Shown here piece after piece: positions 50,003-58,978 of a stretch of DNA of 64,000 nt. Under the pieces are notes generated by a model. That model had not been told where the DNA came from. It saw only the letters and a list, made by a program, of their open reading frames with translations, and made no database searches. The position numbers and the translations under genes are program-made. How positions within the stretch are numbered: the first letter of the stretch is position 1; each line of letters starts with the position of its first letter. Source of the stretch: an uncultured Collinsella sp. (GTDB taxonomy: Bacteria; Actinomycetota; Coriobacteriia; Coriobacteriales; Coriobacteriaceae); assembly GCA_900768435.1 (NCBI GenBank), contig CAAGCW010000011.1, forward strand, positions 21,924 to 85,923, in the 5' to 3' direction.

Positions 50003-53000
50003 ATGTTCGAGAAGCGGCTCTTCTCCCTGGTTCCACAGGCAACGCCCTACATTATGGCAAGCGTCCTGTTTAAGTGGATCGCGCTCATGGCAAACATCAC
50101 GGTGATGTGGATGCTTGCGCGCATCTTGGACGGCATCGTCACGGACGGCCTTTCCGCCGCGCTCGCTGTCGATGCCCTCGCACAGGCGGCCTTGCCGCTC
50201 GCCGCCGCCATCATCGTGCGCGCCGCCTCCATCTACCTGGCCCAACGCGCCGGCGACAAGGCCGCATTCGAGGCCGTCCGCCGCGTGCGCTCGCTCGTCT
50301 ACGACAAGCTCACCGCACTCGGCCCCTCCTACACCGAGACCGTCCCCACCGCCGAGGCCGTCCAGACCAGCGTCGAGGGCGCCACGCAACTCCAGGTGTA
50401 CTTTGGCGGTTACCTGCCGCAGCTCTTCTTTGCCGGCTTGGCACCCATCACGCTGTTTGTACTGCTCGTGGGCCAGGCGGGTCTTCCCGCCGCGCTGCTG
50501 CTCGCCTGCGTTCCGGTCATCCCCGTCTCCATTATGATGGTCATGCGCAACGCCAAAAAGATCGGTGCCGAGTACTGGAGCAGCTATGTCGATCTGGGCG
50601 GCATGTTCCTGGAGGCCGTGCAGGGTCTCACCACCCTTAAGGTCTACCAGGCCGATCGCAGCTGGCACGAGCGCATCAACGCCGAGTCCGAGCGTTTCCG
50701 CACAGCGACCATGCGCCTGCTGGTGATGCAGCTGCGCTCCATTTGCGTTATGGACCTGGTCGTCTATATGGGCGCCGCGCTCGGCATTATCGTAGCCGCG
50801 CTGCAGCTCGCCACGGGCAAGATTGGCTTTGAGGCGGCCTTCCTCATCGTCTTTCTGTCGCAGGAGTTCTTTTTGCCCATGCGCCGCCTGGGATCGCTGT
50901 TCCACACGGCCATGAACGGCATGGCCGCCTCGCGCCGCATGTTTGGCATTTTGGATACGCCCGAGGCCGAGCGCGGCGATGTTGAGCTTGACGGTCGCGG
51001 CGATATCGAACTCGCGGGCGTGAGCTATGCATACGGCGACCGCACGGTGCTGGACAGCGTCAGCGCGACCATTGCACACGGCTCGCTCGTGGCACTCGTG
51101 GGCGAAAGCGGCGGCGGCAAGTCCACGCTCGCGGGGATTATCGCGGGCCGCAAGGACGCCTACCGCGGCAGCGTGCGCATTGGCGGCGTCGAGCTGCGCG
51201 ATGTCACGGCCGCCTCACTCATGCGCGCCGTCACGCTGGTGCCCACCAACGGCTACCTGTTTGCCGGCACCCTGCGCGACAACCTGCTGCTCGCCCAGCC
51301 CAACGCCACCGACACCGAGCTTTTGCGCGCGCTCGACCGCACGCGCGTGGCGGCCTTTGTGCGGGCCAACGGCGGGCTCGACATGGTGATTAACGAGGGT
51401 GGCACCAACCTTTCGGGCGGCCAGCGCCAGCGCGTGTGCATGGCCCGCGCCCTGCTGCACGACTCGCCGATCTATGTGTTTGACGAGGCTACGAGCAACG
51501 TCGATGCCGCAAGCGAGGCCGCGATCGGCGAGGTCATCGCGTCGCTTGCCGGCGGGCACACTGTAATTGTGGTGGCACACCGCCTGTCGACGATCGTGGA
51601 CGCCGATCAGATCCTGGTGCTGGAACGCGGCCGCATTGCCGAACACGGGACTCACGGCGAGCTCTTGGCCGCCGCGGGCGCCTATGCGCGCATGTGGAAC
51701 AGCCAGGAGCAGCTCTCGGCATATGCGTATGTAGAGGGTGATGCTGAGGATGCCGGCGCGGTTGAGGCTGTTGACGGCAGCGCCGCCTGTGCCGATGGCC
51801 TCAACGGTACTAGTTCGTCTTCCGCTGCCGCGGCGCCTGACTCCGGCCGCGCCCGTCGCTCGGCGCCGTCCATCATGTGGCGCATGATGGGGCTCGTCCG
51901 ACCGCTTGCCGGCTGGCTTGTGCTAGCCGTCGCGCTGGGCAGCATCGGCATGCTCACCGCCGCGTTCGTGCCGGCCTTTGGCGCCCTTGGCCTTATGGCC
52001 GCGCTGGGCCGCAACGCCTTGGGGCTTGGTCTTATCGCAGCATGCGCGGCCTGCGCCGCCTGCGGCATCGCGCGCGGGCCGCTCCACTACGGCGAGCAGC
52101 TCTGCAACCATTACATCGCATTCCGTCTGCTCGCACACATTCGCGACCTGGTGTTTGGCGCCCTGCGCCAGCTCGCCCCCGCCAAGCTCGAGGGCCGCGG
52201 CAAGGGCGAGCTCGTGAGCCTGGTCACCTCGGATATCGAGCTGCTCGAGGTCTTCTACGCGCACACCATCTCGCCCATTGCCATAGCTCTGGTCTGCACC
52301 GTTGTGTTTGAGGGCTTTTTGCTGGCTGTGAGCCCCGAGCTCGCGGGCATCGCGCTCGTGGCCTACGCGGTCCTGGGCGTGCTGCTGCCCCTGACCTCGG
52401 CCAAGGCATGCGGCACCACCGGCCGCCAGAGCCGCGAGGGCGCCGGTAAGCTGGGCGCCTTTGTACTCGACAGTCTGCGCGGCGCGGGCGAGACCATCCA
52501 GTTTGCCGGTGGCACCGATCGCAGCCGTGCCCTGGGCAAGCTGACCGAGCAAGTCGGCGCCGTGGACGCGCGCCTCAAGCGCCGCCAGGCGGTCAGCGAG
52601 GCCGTAGCCGATGCGCTTATTCTTGTGGCTAATCTGGTGATGCTCGGGCGTGCGCTGCAGCTGGTGGCTGCGGGAACGATTGACTTTGCCGCAGCGTTTG
52701 TCGCCGTCTTTACCTTTGTGTCGTCGTTTGGCTCGGTGATGGCCGTGAGCCGCCTGGGCGCCTCACTGCAGGAGACGCTCGCCTCGGGCGCACGCGTGCT
52801 CGATTTGCTCGACGAGCAGCCCCAGTGCGCCGAGGTCGCCGATGGACAGAACGTTGAGTTTGCCGGCGCCGCAGCCGAGCATGTGAGCTTTAGCTATGTG
52901 GGCGGCGTGGGCGCGGGCGGTGCGGGCGCCACAGAGCAGGTCGCGAACGACACCGCCGCGAGTCTCATCCTCGACGACGTGACCTGCACCTTTGCGCCCG

Positions 53001-53569
53001 GTACCATGACCTGCATCATGGGGCGCTCGGGCTCGGGCAAGTCGACGCTGCTTAAGCTGCTCATGCGCTTTTGGGACCCCACAGCCGGCACCATCACGGT
53101 AAGCGGCGTCGATGCCCGCCACATCAACACGGCGAGCCTGCGCAGCCACGAGGCCTATATGACCCAGGACACACATCTGTTCTGCGACACCGTACGCGAG
53201 AATCTGCTGGTCGCGCGCGCCAACGCCACCAATGCCGAGCTGCTCGACGCTTGCCGCTCCGCCTCACTCACCACGCTCATCTACCGCCTGCCGCAGGGTC
53301 TCGACACCCCGGTTGCCGAGCTGGGCGACTCGCTCTCGGGAGGCGAGCGCCAGCGCATCGGCCTTGCGCGTATCTTCCTCAACGACGCACCCTTCATCTT
53401 GCTCGACGAGCCCACCAGCGCACTCGACGCCCTCAACGAAGCAGCCGTAATGCAGGCCGTTGACGAGCTCAAGCGCCGCGGCAAGACCATCGTGCTCGTA
53501 AGCCATCGCGCCAGCACCTGCGCCTTTGCCGATTGCTCACTTTCGGTCGAGCACGGGAGGCTGAGCTAG
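50003..53569 (+). CDS. Fused ABC exporter, CydD-CydC-like
   Basis: 1188 residues holding two complete exporter halves. Half 1 (about 1-575): membrane domain with FGGYLPQLFFAGLAPITLF and the CydD-like GLTTLKVYQADRSWHERI, then NBD with GESGGGKST, LSGGQRQR and VFDEATSNVD. Half 2 (about 620-1188): membrane domain with LAPAKLEGRGKGELVSLVTSDIELLE (CydC-like), NBD with GRSGSGKST, LSGGERQR and LLDEPTSALD. Both NBDs look catalytic. CydDC exports thiols/heme-related cargo for cytochrome bd assembly; no cydAB is nearby. Start ATG 50003 has AGGAGG. The next gene starts directly after the stop. Confidence 0.83.
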   Translation: MFEKRLFSLVPQATPYIMASVLFKWIALMANITVMWMLARILDGIVTDGLSAALAVDALAQAALPLAAAIIVRAASIYLAQRAGDKAAFEAVRRVRSLVYDKLTALGPSYTETVPTAEAVQTSVEGATQLQVYFGGYLPQLFFAGLAPITLFVLLVGQAGLPAALLLACVPVIPVSIMMVMRNAKKIGAEYWSSYVDLGGMFLEAVQGLTTLKVYQADRSWHERINAESERFRTATMRLLVMQLRSICVMDLVVYMGAALGIIVAALQLATGKIGFEAAFLIVFLSQEFFLPMRRLGSLFHTAMNGMAASRRMFGILDTPEAERGDVELDGRGDIELAGVSYAYGDRTVLDSVSATIAHGSLVALVGESGGGKSTLAGIIAGRKDAYRGSVRIGGVELRDVTAASLMRAVTLVPTNGYLFAGTLRDNLLLAQPNATDTELLRALDRTRVAAFVRANGGLDMVINEGGTNLSGGQRQRVCMARALLHDSPIYVFDEATSNVDAASEAAIGEVIASLAGGHTVIVVAHRLSTIVDADQILVLERGRIAEHGTHGELLAAAGAYARMWNSQEQLSAYAYVEGDAEDAGAVEAVDGSAACADGLNGTSSSSAAAAPDSGRARRSAPSIMWRMMGLVRPLAGWLVLAVALGSIGMLTAAFVPAFGALGLMAALGRNALGLGLIAACAACAACGIARGPLHYGEQLCNHYIAFRLLAHIRDLVFGALRQLAPAKLEGRGKGELVSLVTSDIELLEVFYAHTISPIAIALVCTVVFEGFLLAVSPELAGIALVAYAVLGVLLPLTSAKACGTTGRQSREGAGKLGAFVLDSLRGAGETIQFAGGTDRSRALGKLTEQVGAVDARLKRRQAVSEAVADALILVANLVMLGRALQLVAAGTIDFAAAFVAVFTFVSSFGSVMAVSRLGASLQETLASGARVLDLLDEQPQCAEVADGQNVEFAGAAAEHVSFSYVGGVGAGGAGATEQVANDTAASLILDDVTCTFAPGTMTCIMGRSGSGKSTLLKLLMRFWDPTAGTITVSGVDARHINTASLRSHEAYMTQDTHLFCDTVRENLLVARANATNAELLDACRSASLTTLIYRLPQGLDTPVAELGDSLSGGERQRIGLARIFLNDAPFILLDEPTSALDALNEAAVMQAVDELKRRGKTIVLVSHRASTCAFADCSLSVEHGRLS

Positions 53570-53989
53570 ATGGCGCGCACCGCCGACACACCGGAGCTGG
53601 CACGCAAACGTGAGCGCGAGGCCCAAATGGTGTCGCAGATGATCGCGTTGTGGTGCCGCGGGCATCATGGCGGCGGGCATGCGATCGAGCAGGCTGGCGA
53701 CGATGAGCCCGTGCGCGTGAAGCTCGGCCTTCGGACCATTACGCTCTGCCCCGAATGCGCCGAGCTGCAGGCCTACGCCGTCGCGCGCATTGAGCACTGC
53801 CCGCACATGGGCACCAAGACATTTTGCTCGGCCTGTCCTTCGCATTGTTACCGGCCTGCCATGCGCGAGAAGATCCGCGAGGTCATGCGCTGGTCGGGAC
53901 CGCGTATGATCCGCTATCGCCCCATCACCGCCGTGAGGCACGCGATTATCACCGTGCAGTCCAAACGAGCGGCGGCACGAAGCAAGTAG
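53570..53989 (+). CDS. ygbA: YgbA-family protein (nitrous oxide-stimulated promoter family)
   Basis: 139 residues. The signature is visible: WCRGHH, LCPECAELQAYAVARIEHCPHMGTKTFCSACPSHCYRP and MREKIREVMRWSGPRMI. In enterobacteria ygbA is under NsrR and is linked to recovery from nitrosative stress. Conserved cysteines suggest metal binding. It abuts the ABC exporter stop, so they are co-transcribed and probably coupled. Confidence 0.85.
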   Translation: MARTADTPELARKREREAQMVSQMIALWCRGHHGGGHAIEQAGDDEPVRVKLGLRTITLCPECAELQAYAVARIEHCPHMGTKTFCSACPSHCYRPAMREKIREVMRWSGPRMIRYRPITAVRHAIITVQSKRAAARSK

Positions 53990-54108
53990 TCGCCGGCGCC
54001 GGCACGCGCCGCGCAGCCTTTCCAATCGATTTCGACTTGCAGCGTTCCCGCCGCGCCGAGGCTGCGCCATTACAATGGAGCGGATTCGCCAAATGCAAAG
54101 GAGCCGCC

Positions 54109-55020
54109 ATGTCCGCTTGCCCGCTGGTCGATTGCCATACTCATACTTCGTTTTCGGACGGCCATGCCTCGTTTGAGGAAAACGTCTGCGCTGCCGCGGC
54201 CGCTGGCTGTCGGGTCATGGTCTCGACCGACCACCTCACCCTGCCCGCCAGCATGGATGCTAACTGCGAGGTGCAGGTCGTCGAGGGCGACTTGCCGGCA
54301 CATCGCCTGGCCTTTGAGGATGCCCGCAAGCTTGCCGCGCAGATCGCGCCGGAGCTCGAGCTTATCTATGGCTTTGAATGCGATTGGTACGAAGGCTGCG
54401 AGTCCTTGGTAGAGCGCTGGTCCCAGGGCGCCGTGGTGCGCTTGGGCAGCGTGCATTGGATTGGCGACCCGGGCGATATCATGGCCGGCGCCGCGGGCAC
54501 GGCGGGAACAGAGAGCGTCGCTCGTCCCGATACGCCCGATTCGCTTTGTGGCTGGATCGACGACGATACCAACCTGCATGTTTGGGAAAACTTAGGCGTA
54601 CGCGGCGTATGGGAACACTACGTCGACGACTGGTGCCGTGCTTGCGAAAGCTCGCTTAACTTTGACGTGATGGCCCACCCCGACCTGGTCATGCGTTTTT
54701 CGAAGGAGGGCTTTGCGCCCGATTTTGACCCGGCGCCGTTTTGGGGGCAGATGGCCGAGTGCGCGCACGATACGGGTCGCCGTGTCGAAGTCTCGACCGC
54801 CGCGCCGCGTAAGGGCCTCGACGACTATTACCCCTCGACGGGGCTGTTGCGCTGCTTCGCCCACGCCGAGGTGCCAATCACTTTTGGCTCGGACGCGCAC
54901 CGCGCCTGCGACATCTGCTGGAACATCCGCGAGGCCCAGGCCCACGCCTACGACTGCGGCTACCGGGCCTTCGATATCCCCCACCCCACCGGCGAATGGG
55001 AATCCACGCCCCTCGCCTAA
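54109..55020 (+). CDS. PHP-domain histidinol-phosphatase
   Basis: 303 residues. Metal-binding PHP motifs: LVDCHTHTSFSDGH, MVSTDHLT, GFECDWYEG, LGSVHWI, DVMAHPDLV and GSDAHRACD. This is the HisK/HisJ-type phosphatase acting between HisC and HisD. The his operon lacks a HisN or bifunctional HisB, and this gene is convergent with hisE, so it fills the step. ATG 54109 has AAAGGAG upstream; longer frames overlap ygbA. Confidence 0.85.
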   Translation: MSACPLVDCHTHTSFSDGHASFEENVCAAAAAGCRVMVSTDHLTLPASMDANCEVQVVEGDLPAHRLAFEDARKLAAQIAPELELIYGFECDWYEGCESLVERWSQGAVVRLGSVHWIGDPGDIMAGAAGTAGTESVARPDTPDSLCGWIDDDTNLHVWENLGVRGVWEHYVDDWCRACESSLNFDVMAHPDLVMRFSKEGFAPDFDPAPFWGQMAECAHDTGRRVEVSTAAPRKGLDDYYPSTGLLRCFAHAEVPITFGSDAHRACDICWNIREAQAHAYDCGYRAFDIPHPTGEWESTPLA

Positions 55021-55052
55021 CTAGTCGTTTAAGAACGTCCCCAATGACTAGT
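55020..55052. repeat. GTCCC palindrome carrying two convergent stop codons
   Basis: ACTAGTC (55020-55026) and GACTAGT (55046-55052) around GTTTAAGAACGTCCCCAAT. The left edge overlaps the phosphatase TAA and the right arm includes the hisE TAG. A relative (CTAGTCATTTAAG...GTCCCCAATGAGTGG) lies at 32517-32548. Confidence 0.75.
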
Positions 55053-55365
55053 GGCGGCGGGCGTTGAGTTCGCCGGCCAGTTCGTCGAGGGTGATGCCGT
55101 AGCGCTCGAGCGTCACGAGCAGGTGGTAGATCAGGTCGCCGGCCTCGTAGCGGATGTGATCGTGGTCGTTATCCTTGCAGGCCATGATCACCTCGCTCGC
55201 CTCCTCGGCAAGCTTCTTGAGAAGCTCGTCCTCGACGTCGGTCAGCAGACGCGCGGTATAGCTCTCCTGCGGCGATGCGTCGCGACGACCGTGAATCACC
55301 TCGGCCAGTCCCGTCAGCGTCTCACCGATGTTTCCCGGCTGCACGTTAGCTGTTCTGACTCCCAT
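55048..55365 (-). CDS. hisE: Phosphoribosyl-ATP pyrophosphatase
   Basis: Second step of histidine synthesis (PR-ATP to PR-AMP). 105 residues of the alpha-helical MazG-like fold with ESYTARLLTDVEDELLKKLAEEASEVIMA and YEAGDLIYHLLVTLERYGI. Separate from HisI here, as in many Actinobacteria. Last gene of the operon, 15 nt after the small RDAC-like gene. Confidence 0.95.
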   Translation of the reverse strand: MGVRTANVQPGNIGETLTGLAEVIHGRRDASPQESYTARLLTDVEDELLKKLAEEASEVIMACKDNDHDHIRYEAGDLIYHLLVTLERYGITLDELAGELNARRH

Positions 55366-55380
55366 GGTTATTTCCTCTCG

Positions 55381-55608
55381 TTACTGCAGCGTAAAGTAGG
55401 TACCGGTCTCATCGAACCGAGGCTTTGCGCCCTTTTTCTCAAAGAACTCGACGATGACGGCATGGGCCTCATTGAGCCTTTCCTTCTCGGCCTCGAGCCA
55501 AAGCGACTGCGCCCCGCAGGCATCAGTCAGGTGCACGCGGCATGGCACGCCCACGCGGAGGAGCTCGGTGTTGCATTCGGCGACCTCGAACGGCGTCACG
55601 ACTTTCAT
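55381..55608 (-). CDS. Small RDAC-like protein inside the his operon
   Basis: 75 residues: LLRVGVPCRVHLTDACGAQSLWLEAEKERLNEAHAVIVEFFEKKG, which resembles small 'RDAC family' proteins with an H-x-RDACG-GQS core. No enzyme assignment. Its ATG overlaps the hisI stop by four bases (ATGA), so it is translated with hisI. The position between hisI and hisE suggests a histidine-related role or conserved stowaway. Confidence 0.72.
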   Translation of the reverse strand: MKVVTPFEVAECNTELLRVGVPCRVHLTDACGAQSLWLEAEKERLNEAHAVIVEFFEKKGAKPRFDETGTYFTLQ

Positions 55609-55946
55609 CGCACTCCCCCTTCCACGCGCTTAAAGAAGCAGGTACGGTTGCCGGTATGGCAGGCCGGGCCCGGTGAGTCCACCTTGACCAGCAGCGTATC
55701 GCTATCGCAGTCGGCCCAGAGCTCCTTGACCTCCTGCATGTTGCCACTCGTCGCGCCCTTGTTCCAGAGCTCCTGACGGCTGCGACTCCAAAACCACGTG
55801 GTCCCGGTCTTGAGCGTCAGCCCCACCGATTCCTCGTTCATCCAAGCAACCATAAGCACCTCACCGGTGTCATGCTGCTGAACCACGCAAGGAATCAGCC
55901 CGCGGGCGTCGTACGTAAGTTTTGAAGGATCGGTTATCTCTTCCAT
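55605..55946 (-). CDS. hisI: Phosphoribosyl-AMP cyclohydrolase
   Basis: Third step of histidine synthesis. 113 residues with WSRSRQELWNKGATSGNMQ and the zinc/magnesium motif DCDSDTLLVKVDSPGPACHTGNRTCFF. Monofunctional. I chose ATG 55946 with GGGGAGA five bases upstream. Upstream lies the long hairpin after hisF. Confidence 0.95.
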   Translation of the reverse strand: MEEITDPSKLTYDARGLIPCVVQQHDTGEVLMVAWMNEESVGLTLKTGTTWFWSRSRQELWNKGATSGNMQEVKELWADCDSDTLLVKVDSPGPACHTGNRTCFFKRVEGGVR

Positions 55947-55982
55947 TTCTCTCCCCAAATTCAAACTTCGCAGGTCGGCGAG

Positions 55983-56083
55983 GGTTGTCCAGGTGCTCGA
56001 GATTCCGAGCGACAAGCCCGACGACGCGTACTTAAAGTACGCGAGGAGGGTTGGAGCCGGAAGGTCGGGCGCCTGGGCAAGCC
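55983..56083. repeat. Long 3' hairpin after hisF (class II, GCGTAC tip)
   Basis: Pairs GGTTGTCCAGGTGC with GCGCCTGGGCAAGCC, inner TTCCG/CGGAA, tip CGCGTAC-TTAAA-GTACGCG. Begins about 6 nt past the hisF stop and fills the hisF-hisI gap. Same family as 29874-29973. Confidence 0.85.
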
Positions 56084-56089
56084 GCAGCG

Positions 56090-56872
56090 CTAGAAGTCCA
56101 ACCTGACAGGGATGCCTTGAGAGGCCATATATTCTTTGACTTCGCGAATGCTGAAAGTTCCAAAGTGAAAGACGCTGGCCGCCAGTACGGCGTCGGCTTC
56201 GCCCTCGATCACGCCCTCGGCAAAATGCTCGAGCGTGCCCACGCCGCCGCTTGCGATCACCGGGATCGGCACCGTGCGCGCCACGGCGCGGGTGAGTGCC
56301 AGGTCGAAGCCAGCCTTGGTGCCGTCGCGATCCATGCTGGTGAGCAAGATCTCACCGGCGCCGCGACGAGCCGCTTCCTCGGCCCACGCCACCGCATCGA
56401 TACCCGTGGCGTTGCGACCGCCCGCCGTGAAGACCTCCCACTTGTCGGCATCCGGCTGACCGGGCAGGCCCACGCGCTTGGCATCAATCGCCACGACCAC
56501 GGCCTGGCTGCCAAACGCCGCGGCGGCCTGGCTGATCAACGACGGATCGCGCACGGCGGCAGAGTTAAGCGACACCTTGTCGGCACCGGCGGCAACCATG
56601 GTTCGCATGCCCGCCAAGTCGCGGAAACCGCCGCCCACGGTATAGGGAATAGCGAGCTCCTCGGCCGCGTGCGCCGCCATCTCGATGGTCGTCGCGCGGT
56701 TGTCGCTCGTCGCGGTAATGTCCAGGAAGACGACCTCGTCTGCACCCTCGCGGTCGTAGGCGCGCGCCAGCTCCACCGGGTCGCCAGCATCGCGCAGGCT
56801 CACAAAGTTGACGCCCTTGACCACGCGGCCGTCCTTAACATCCAGACAGGGAATCACGCGTTTGGCAAGCAT
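56090..56872 (-). CDS. hisF: Imidazole glycerol phosphate synthase, cyclase subunit
   Basis: Uses ammonia from HisH to form IGP and AICAR. 260-residue TIM barrel with IPCLDVKDGRVVKGVNF, FLDITAT, TVGGGFRD, DKVSLNSAAV, LTSMDRDGTKAGFD and IASGGVGTLEHF, including both catalytic Asp. Starts 3 nt after the hisA stop. Confidence 0.97.
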   Translation of the reverse strand: MLAKRVIPCLDVKDGRVVKGVNFVSLRDAGDPVELARAYDREGADEVVFLDITATSDNRATTIEMAAHAAEELAIPYTVGGGFRDLAGMRTMVAAGADKVSLNSAAVRDPSLISQAAAAFGSQAVVVAIDAKRVGLPGQPDADKWEVFTAGGRNATGIDAVAWAEEAARRGAGEILLTSMDRDGTKAGFDLALTRAVARTVPIPVIASGGVGTLEHFAEGVIEGEADAVLAASVFHFGTFSIREVKEYMASQGIPVRLDF

Positions 56873-56875
56873 GGG

Positions 56876-57619
56876 CTACTCCTTCCCTCGGGCGGCGGCC
56901 AACGCCTGGGCCAGCGTAAAGTTGCCCTCGTAGAGCGCACGACCGGTAATGGCACCCTCGATGGCATCCTCGCCCACCGCGGCCAGTGCGCGGATATCGT
57001 CGAGCGTCGAGATGCCGCCCGAAGCCACGACGGGAAAGCCCGCGACCTCGGCCACATGGCGATACGCCGCCACGTCGATGCCCGTCTGCATGCCATCGCG
57101 CGCGATGTCGGTATACACCAGATGCTTAAAGCCCAGCTCGGTGAGCTGCGCCACGGCGTCGTCGAGCGCCACACCCGCGCCGTCGCGCCAACCATTCACC
57201 TTGACCTGGCCGTCACGGGCGGCAATGTCTGCCACCAGCAGCTCGCCAAAGCCTTGGGCCGCCACCTCGGCAAATCCCGGCTCGGTCACGAGCACCGTGC
57301 CTAGCGCGATGCGACGCGCGCCGTAGCCGGCCAGCTCGTCGATGCGCGCGAGCGAACGAACGCCGCCGCCCACGTCCGCGGACAGACCGTCGACGCCGCA
57401 GATGGCCTTAATCGCTGCCGAGTTGGCAGCGCACGCGTCCTCGTCCTCGCCAAAGGCAGCGGACAGGTCGACGACGTGCACCCAGCTCGCGCCCTGCTCG
57501 GCAAAGGAGCGGGCAACGGCCACGGGGTCGTCAGAATACACCTTACAGCGGCTCCGGTCGCCGCGCTCCAGGCGCACGACCTTGCCGCCGATCAAATCGA
57601 TTGCGGGAAACAGAATCAT
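56876..57619 (-). CDS. hisA: ProFAR isomerase (HisA)
   Basis: Fourth step; Amadori isomerisation of ProFAR to PRFAR. 247-residue half-barrel duplicate with FPAIDLIGGKVVRLERGD (Asp8-type), DVGGGVRSL, YTDIARDGMQTGID and VVASGGISTLDDI. Since Actinobacteria often use a dual PriA here, this could also serve tryptophan synthesis; sequence alone does not decide. ATG overlaps the hisH stop by four bases. Confidence 0.94.
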   Translation of the reverse strand: MILFPAIDLIGGKVVRLERGDRSRCKVYSDDPVAVARSFAEQGASWVHVVDLSAAFGEDEDACAANSAAIKAICGVDGLSADVGGGVRSLARIDELAGYGARRIALGTVLVTEPGFAEVAAQGFGELLVADIAARDGQVKVNGWRDGAGVALDDAVAQLTELGFKHLVYTDIARDGMQTGIDVAAYRHVAEVAGFPVVASGGISTLDDIRALAAVGEDAIEGAITGRALYEGNFTLAQALAAARGKE

Positions 57620-58311
57620 CGGCCGGCCCCCTCGACGATGCTCACGAAGTTCTTAAGGATGCGCTGACCCAGCGCAGAGGATTTCTCGGGATGGAACTGG
57701 CAGCCCCACACGTTGCCGTGGCGCACGATGCACGGGAAGCTCCGTGTATAGTGCGTGCGCGCCAACACATCGGCGGCATCGACGTCGTCGGCCACCGCGT
57801 AGCTGTGAGTGAAATACATGTTGGCGCCCTCGGCAAAACCGGCAAGCAACGGATCGGCCGCACCGGCGGGCGTCATGCGCACCTGGTCCCAGCCCACGTG
57901 CGGGACCTTCAGACGGCTCGACTCCAGGTGCGTGCACGAGCCACGCATGATGCCCAGGCCATCGACCCAGGGACCACCGGCCTGCTCGGAGGCATCGTCG
58001 TCCGCGTCCTCGTTCGCAGGCACGCCCTCGTTGCCGCGCTCAAAAAACAGCTGAAGGCCCAGGCAGATGCCGAGCAGCGGAGTTCCGGCGGCAACGGCAT
58101 CGAGCACGGCCACCTCCTCGCCGCTCTGACGCATAAAGGCGATCGCGTCATAGAACGCACCCACGCCCGGGATGACCAGGCCGTCGGCGTTGCGGATCTG
58201 CTCCGGATCGTCCGACGTGCAGGCGGCAGCACCGGCGCGCGCAAGCCCGCGCACGACGCTCGACAAGTTGCCCTTGTGGTAGTCGACCACCACGATCTTC
58301 GGTTCGCCCAC
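57616..58311 (-). CDS. hisH: Imidazole glycerol phosphate synthase, glutaminase subunit
   Basis: Makes ammonia for HisF. 231 residues, class I amidotransferase: IVVVDYHKGNLSSVV, IPGVGAFYDAI, GICLGLQLFFE with the nucleophilic Cys, and WGCQFHPEKS with His-Glu. A short acidic insert (NEDADDDASEQAG) follows the nucleophile helix. I chose GTG 58311 with GGAGGGG four bases upstream; the longer frame has no HisH content. Confidence 0.94.
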   Translation of the reverse strand: MGEPKIVVVDYHKGNLSSVVRGLARAGAAACTSDDPEQIRNADGLVIPGVGAFYDAIAFMRQSGEEVAVLDAVAAGTPLLGICLGLQLFFERGNEGVPANEDADDDASEQAGGPWVDGLGIMRGSCTHLESSRLKVPHVGWDQVRMTPAGAADPLLAGFAEGANMYFTHSYAVADDVDAADVLARTHYTRSFPCIVRHGNVWGCQFHPEKSSALGQRILKNFVSIVEGAGR

Positions 58312-58336
58312 GCGACCCCTCCACTTCTCATCATCC

Positions 58337-58377
58337 AAAACCACCACAAAGAGGACAGGCATCTTCGTGGTGGTTTT
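58337..58377. other. 11-bp hairpin between hisB and hisH
   Basis: AAAACCACCAC / GTGGTGGTTTT around a 19-nt loop, in the 79-nt gap. It resembles a weak terminator and could tune downstream expression. Confidence 0.6.
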
Positions 58378-58390
58378 ACCCTTGTGACGG

Positions 58391-58978
58391 TTACAGCGAG
58401 CCCTTGGTGCTGGGGATACCCTGCACGCGGGGATCGAGTTCGCAGGCGCGGCGCATCGTGCGGCCCACGGCCTTAAAGGCGGCCTCGATAATGTGGTGCG
58501 AATTGCCGCCCGCCAGCTCGCGCACGTGCAGCGTGAGCTTGGCATCGCGCGCAAAGGCATAGAAGAACTCGACGGCCAGCTCGGTATCAAAGCTGCCCAC
58601 GCGCTCAGTCGGCACGGGCAGCTCGCAATAGGCCTGCCCGCGACCCGAGATATCCACGGCGGCCATCACGAGTGTCTCGTCCATGGCGATCGCCGCGTCG
58701 GCAAAGCGCGTAATACCCGCCTTGTCGCCCAGCGCCTGGCAAAACGCCTCGCCCAGCACAATGCCCGTGTCCTCAACGGTGTGGTGCGCGTCGACCTCGA
58801 CGTCGCCCACCGCATGCACCGTCAGATCGAACAGGCCATGGCGGCCAAAAGCGTTGAGCATGTGGTCGAAAAACGGCACGCCGGTCGAGATATCGCACAC
58901 GCCAGATCCGTCCAGGTCGAGCTTTACGACAATGTCGGTCTCGCCCGTCTTGCGGGTTACCTCGGCATAGCGGTCCAT
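58391..58978 (-). CDS. hisB: Imidazoleglycerol-phosphate dehydratase
   Basis: Converts IGP to imidazole acetol phosphate. 195 residues with the di-manganese motifs FFDHMLNAFGRHG, DAHHTVEDTGIVLGEA, GNSHHIIEAAFKAVGR and the start TRKTGETDI. Monofunctional: there is no phosphatase domain. Its ATG directly abuts the hisC stop. Confidence 0.97.
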   Translation of the reverse strand: MDRYAEVTRKTGETDIVVKLDLDGSGVCDISTGVPFFDHMLNAFGRHGLFDLTVHAVGDVEVDAHHTVEDTGIVLGEAFCQALGDKAGITRFADAAIAMDETLVMAAVDISGRGQAYCELPVPTERVGSFDTELAVEFFYAFARDAKLTLHVRELAGGNSHHIIEAAFKAVGRTMRRACELDPRVQGIPSTKGSL

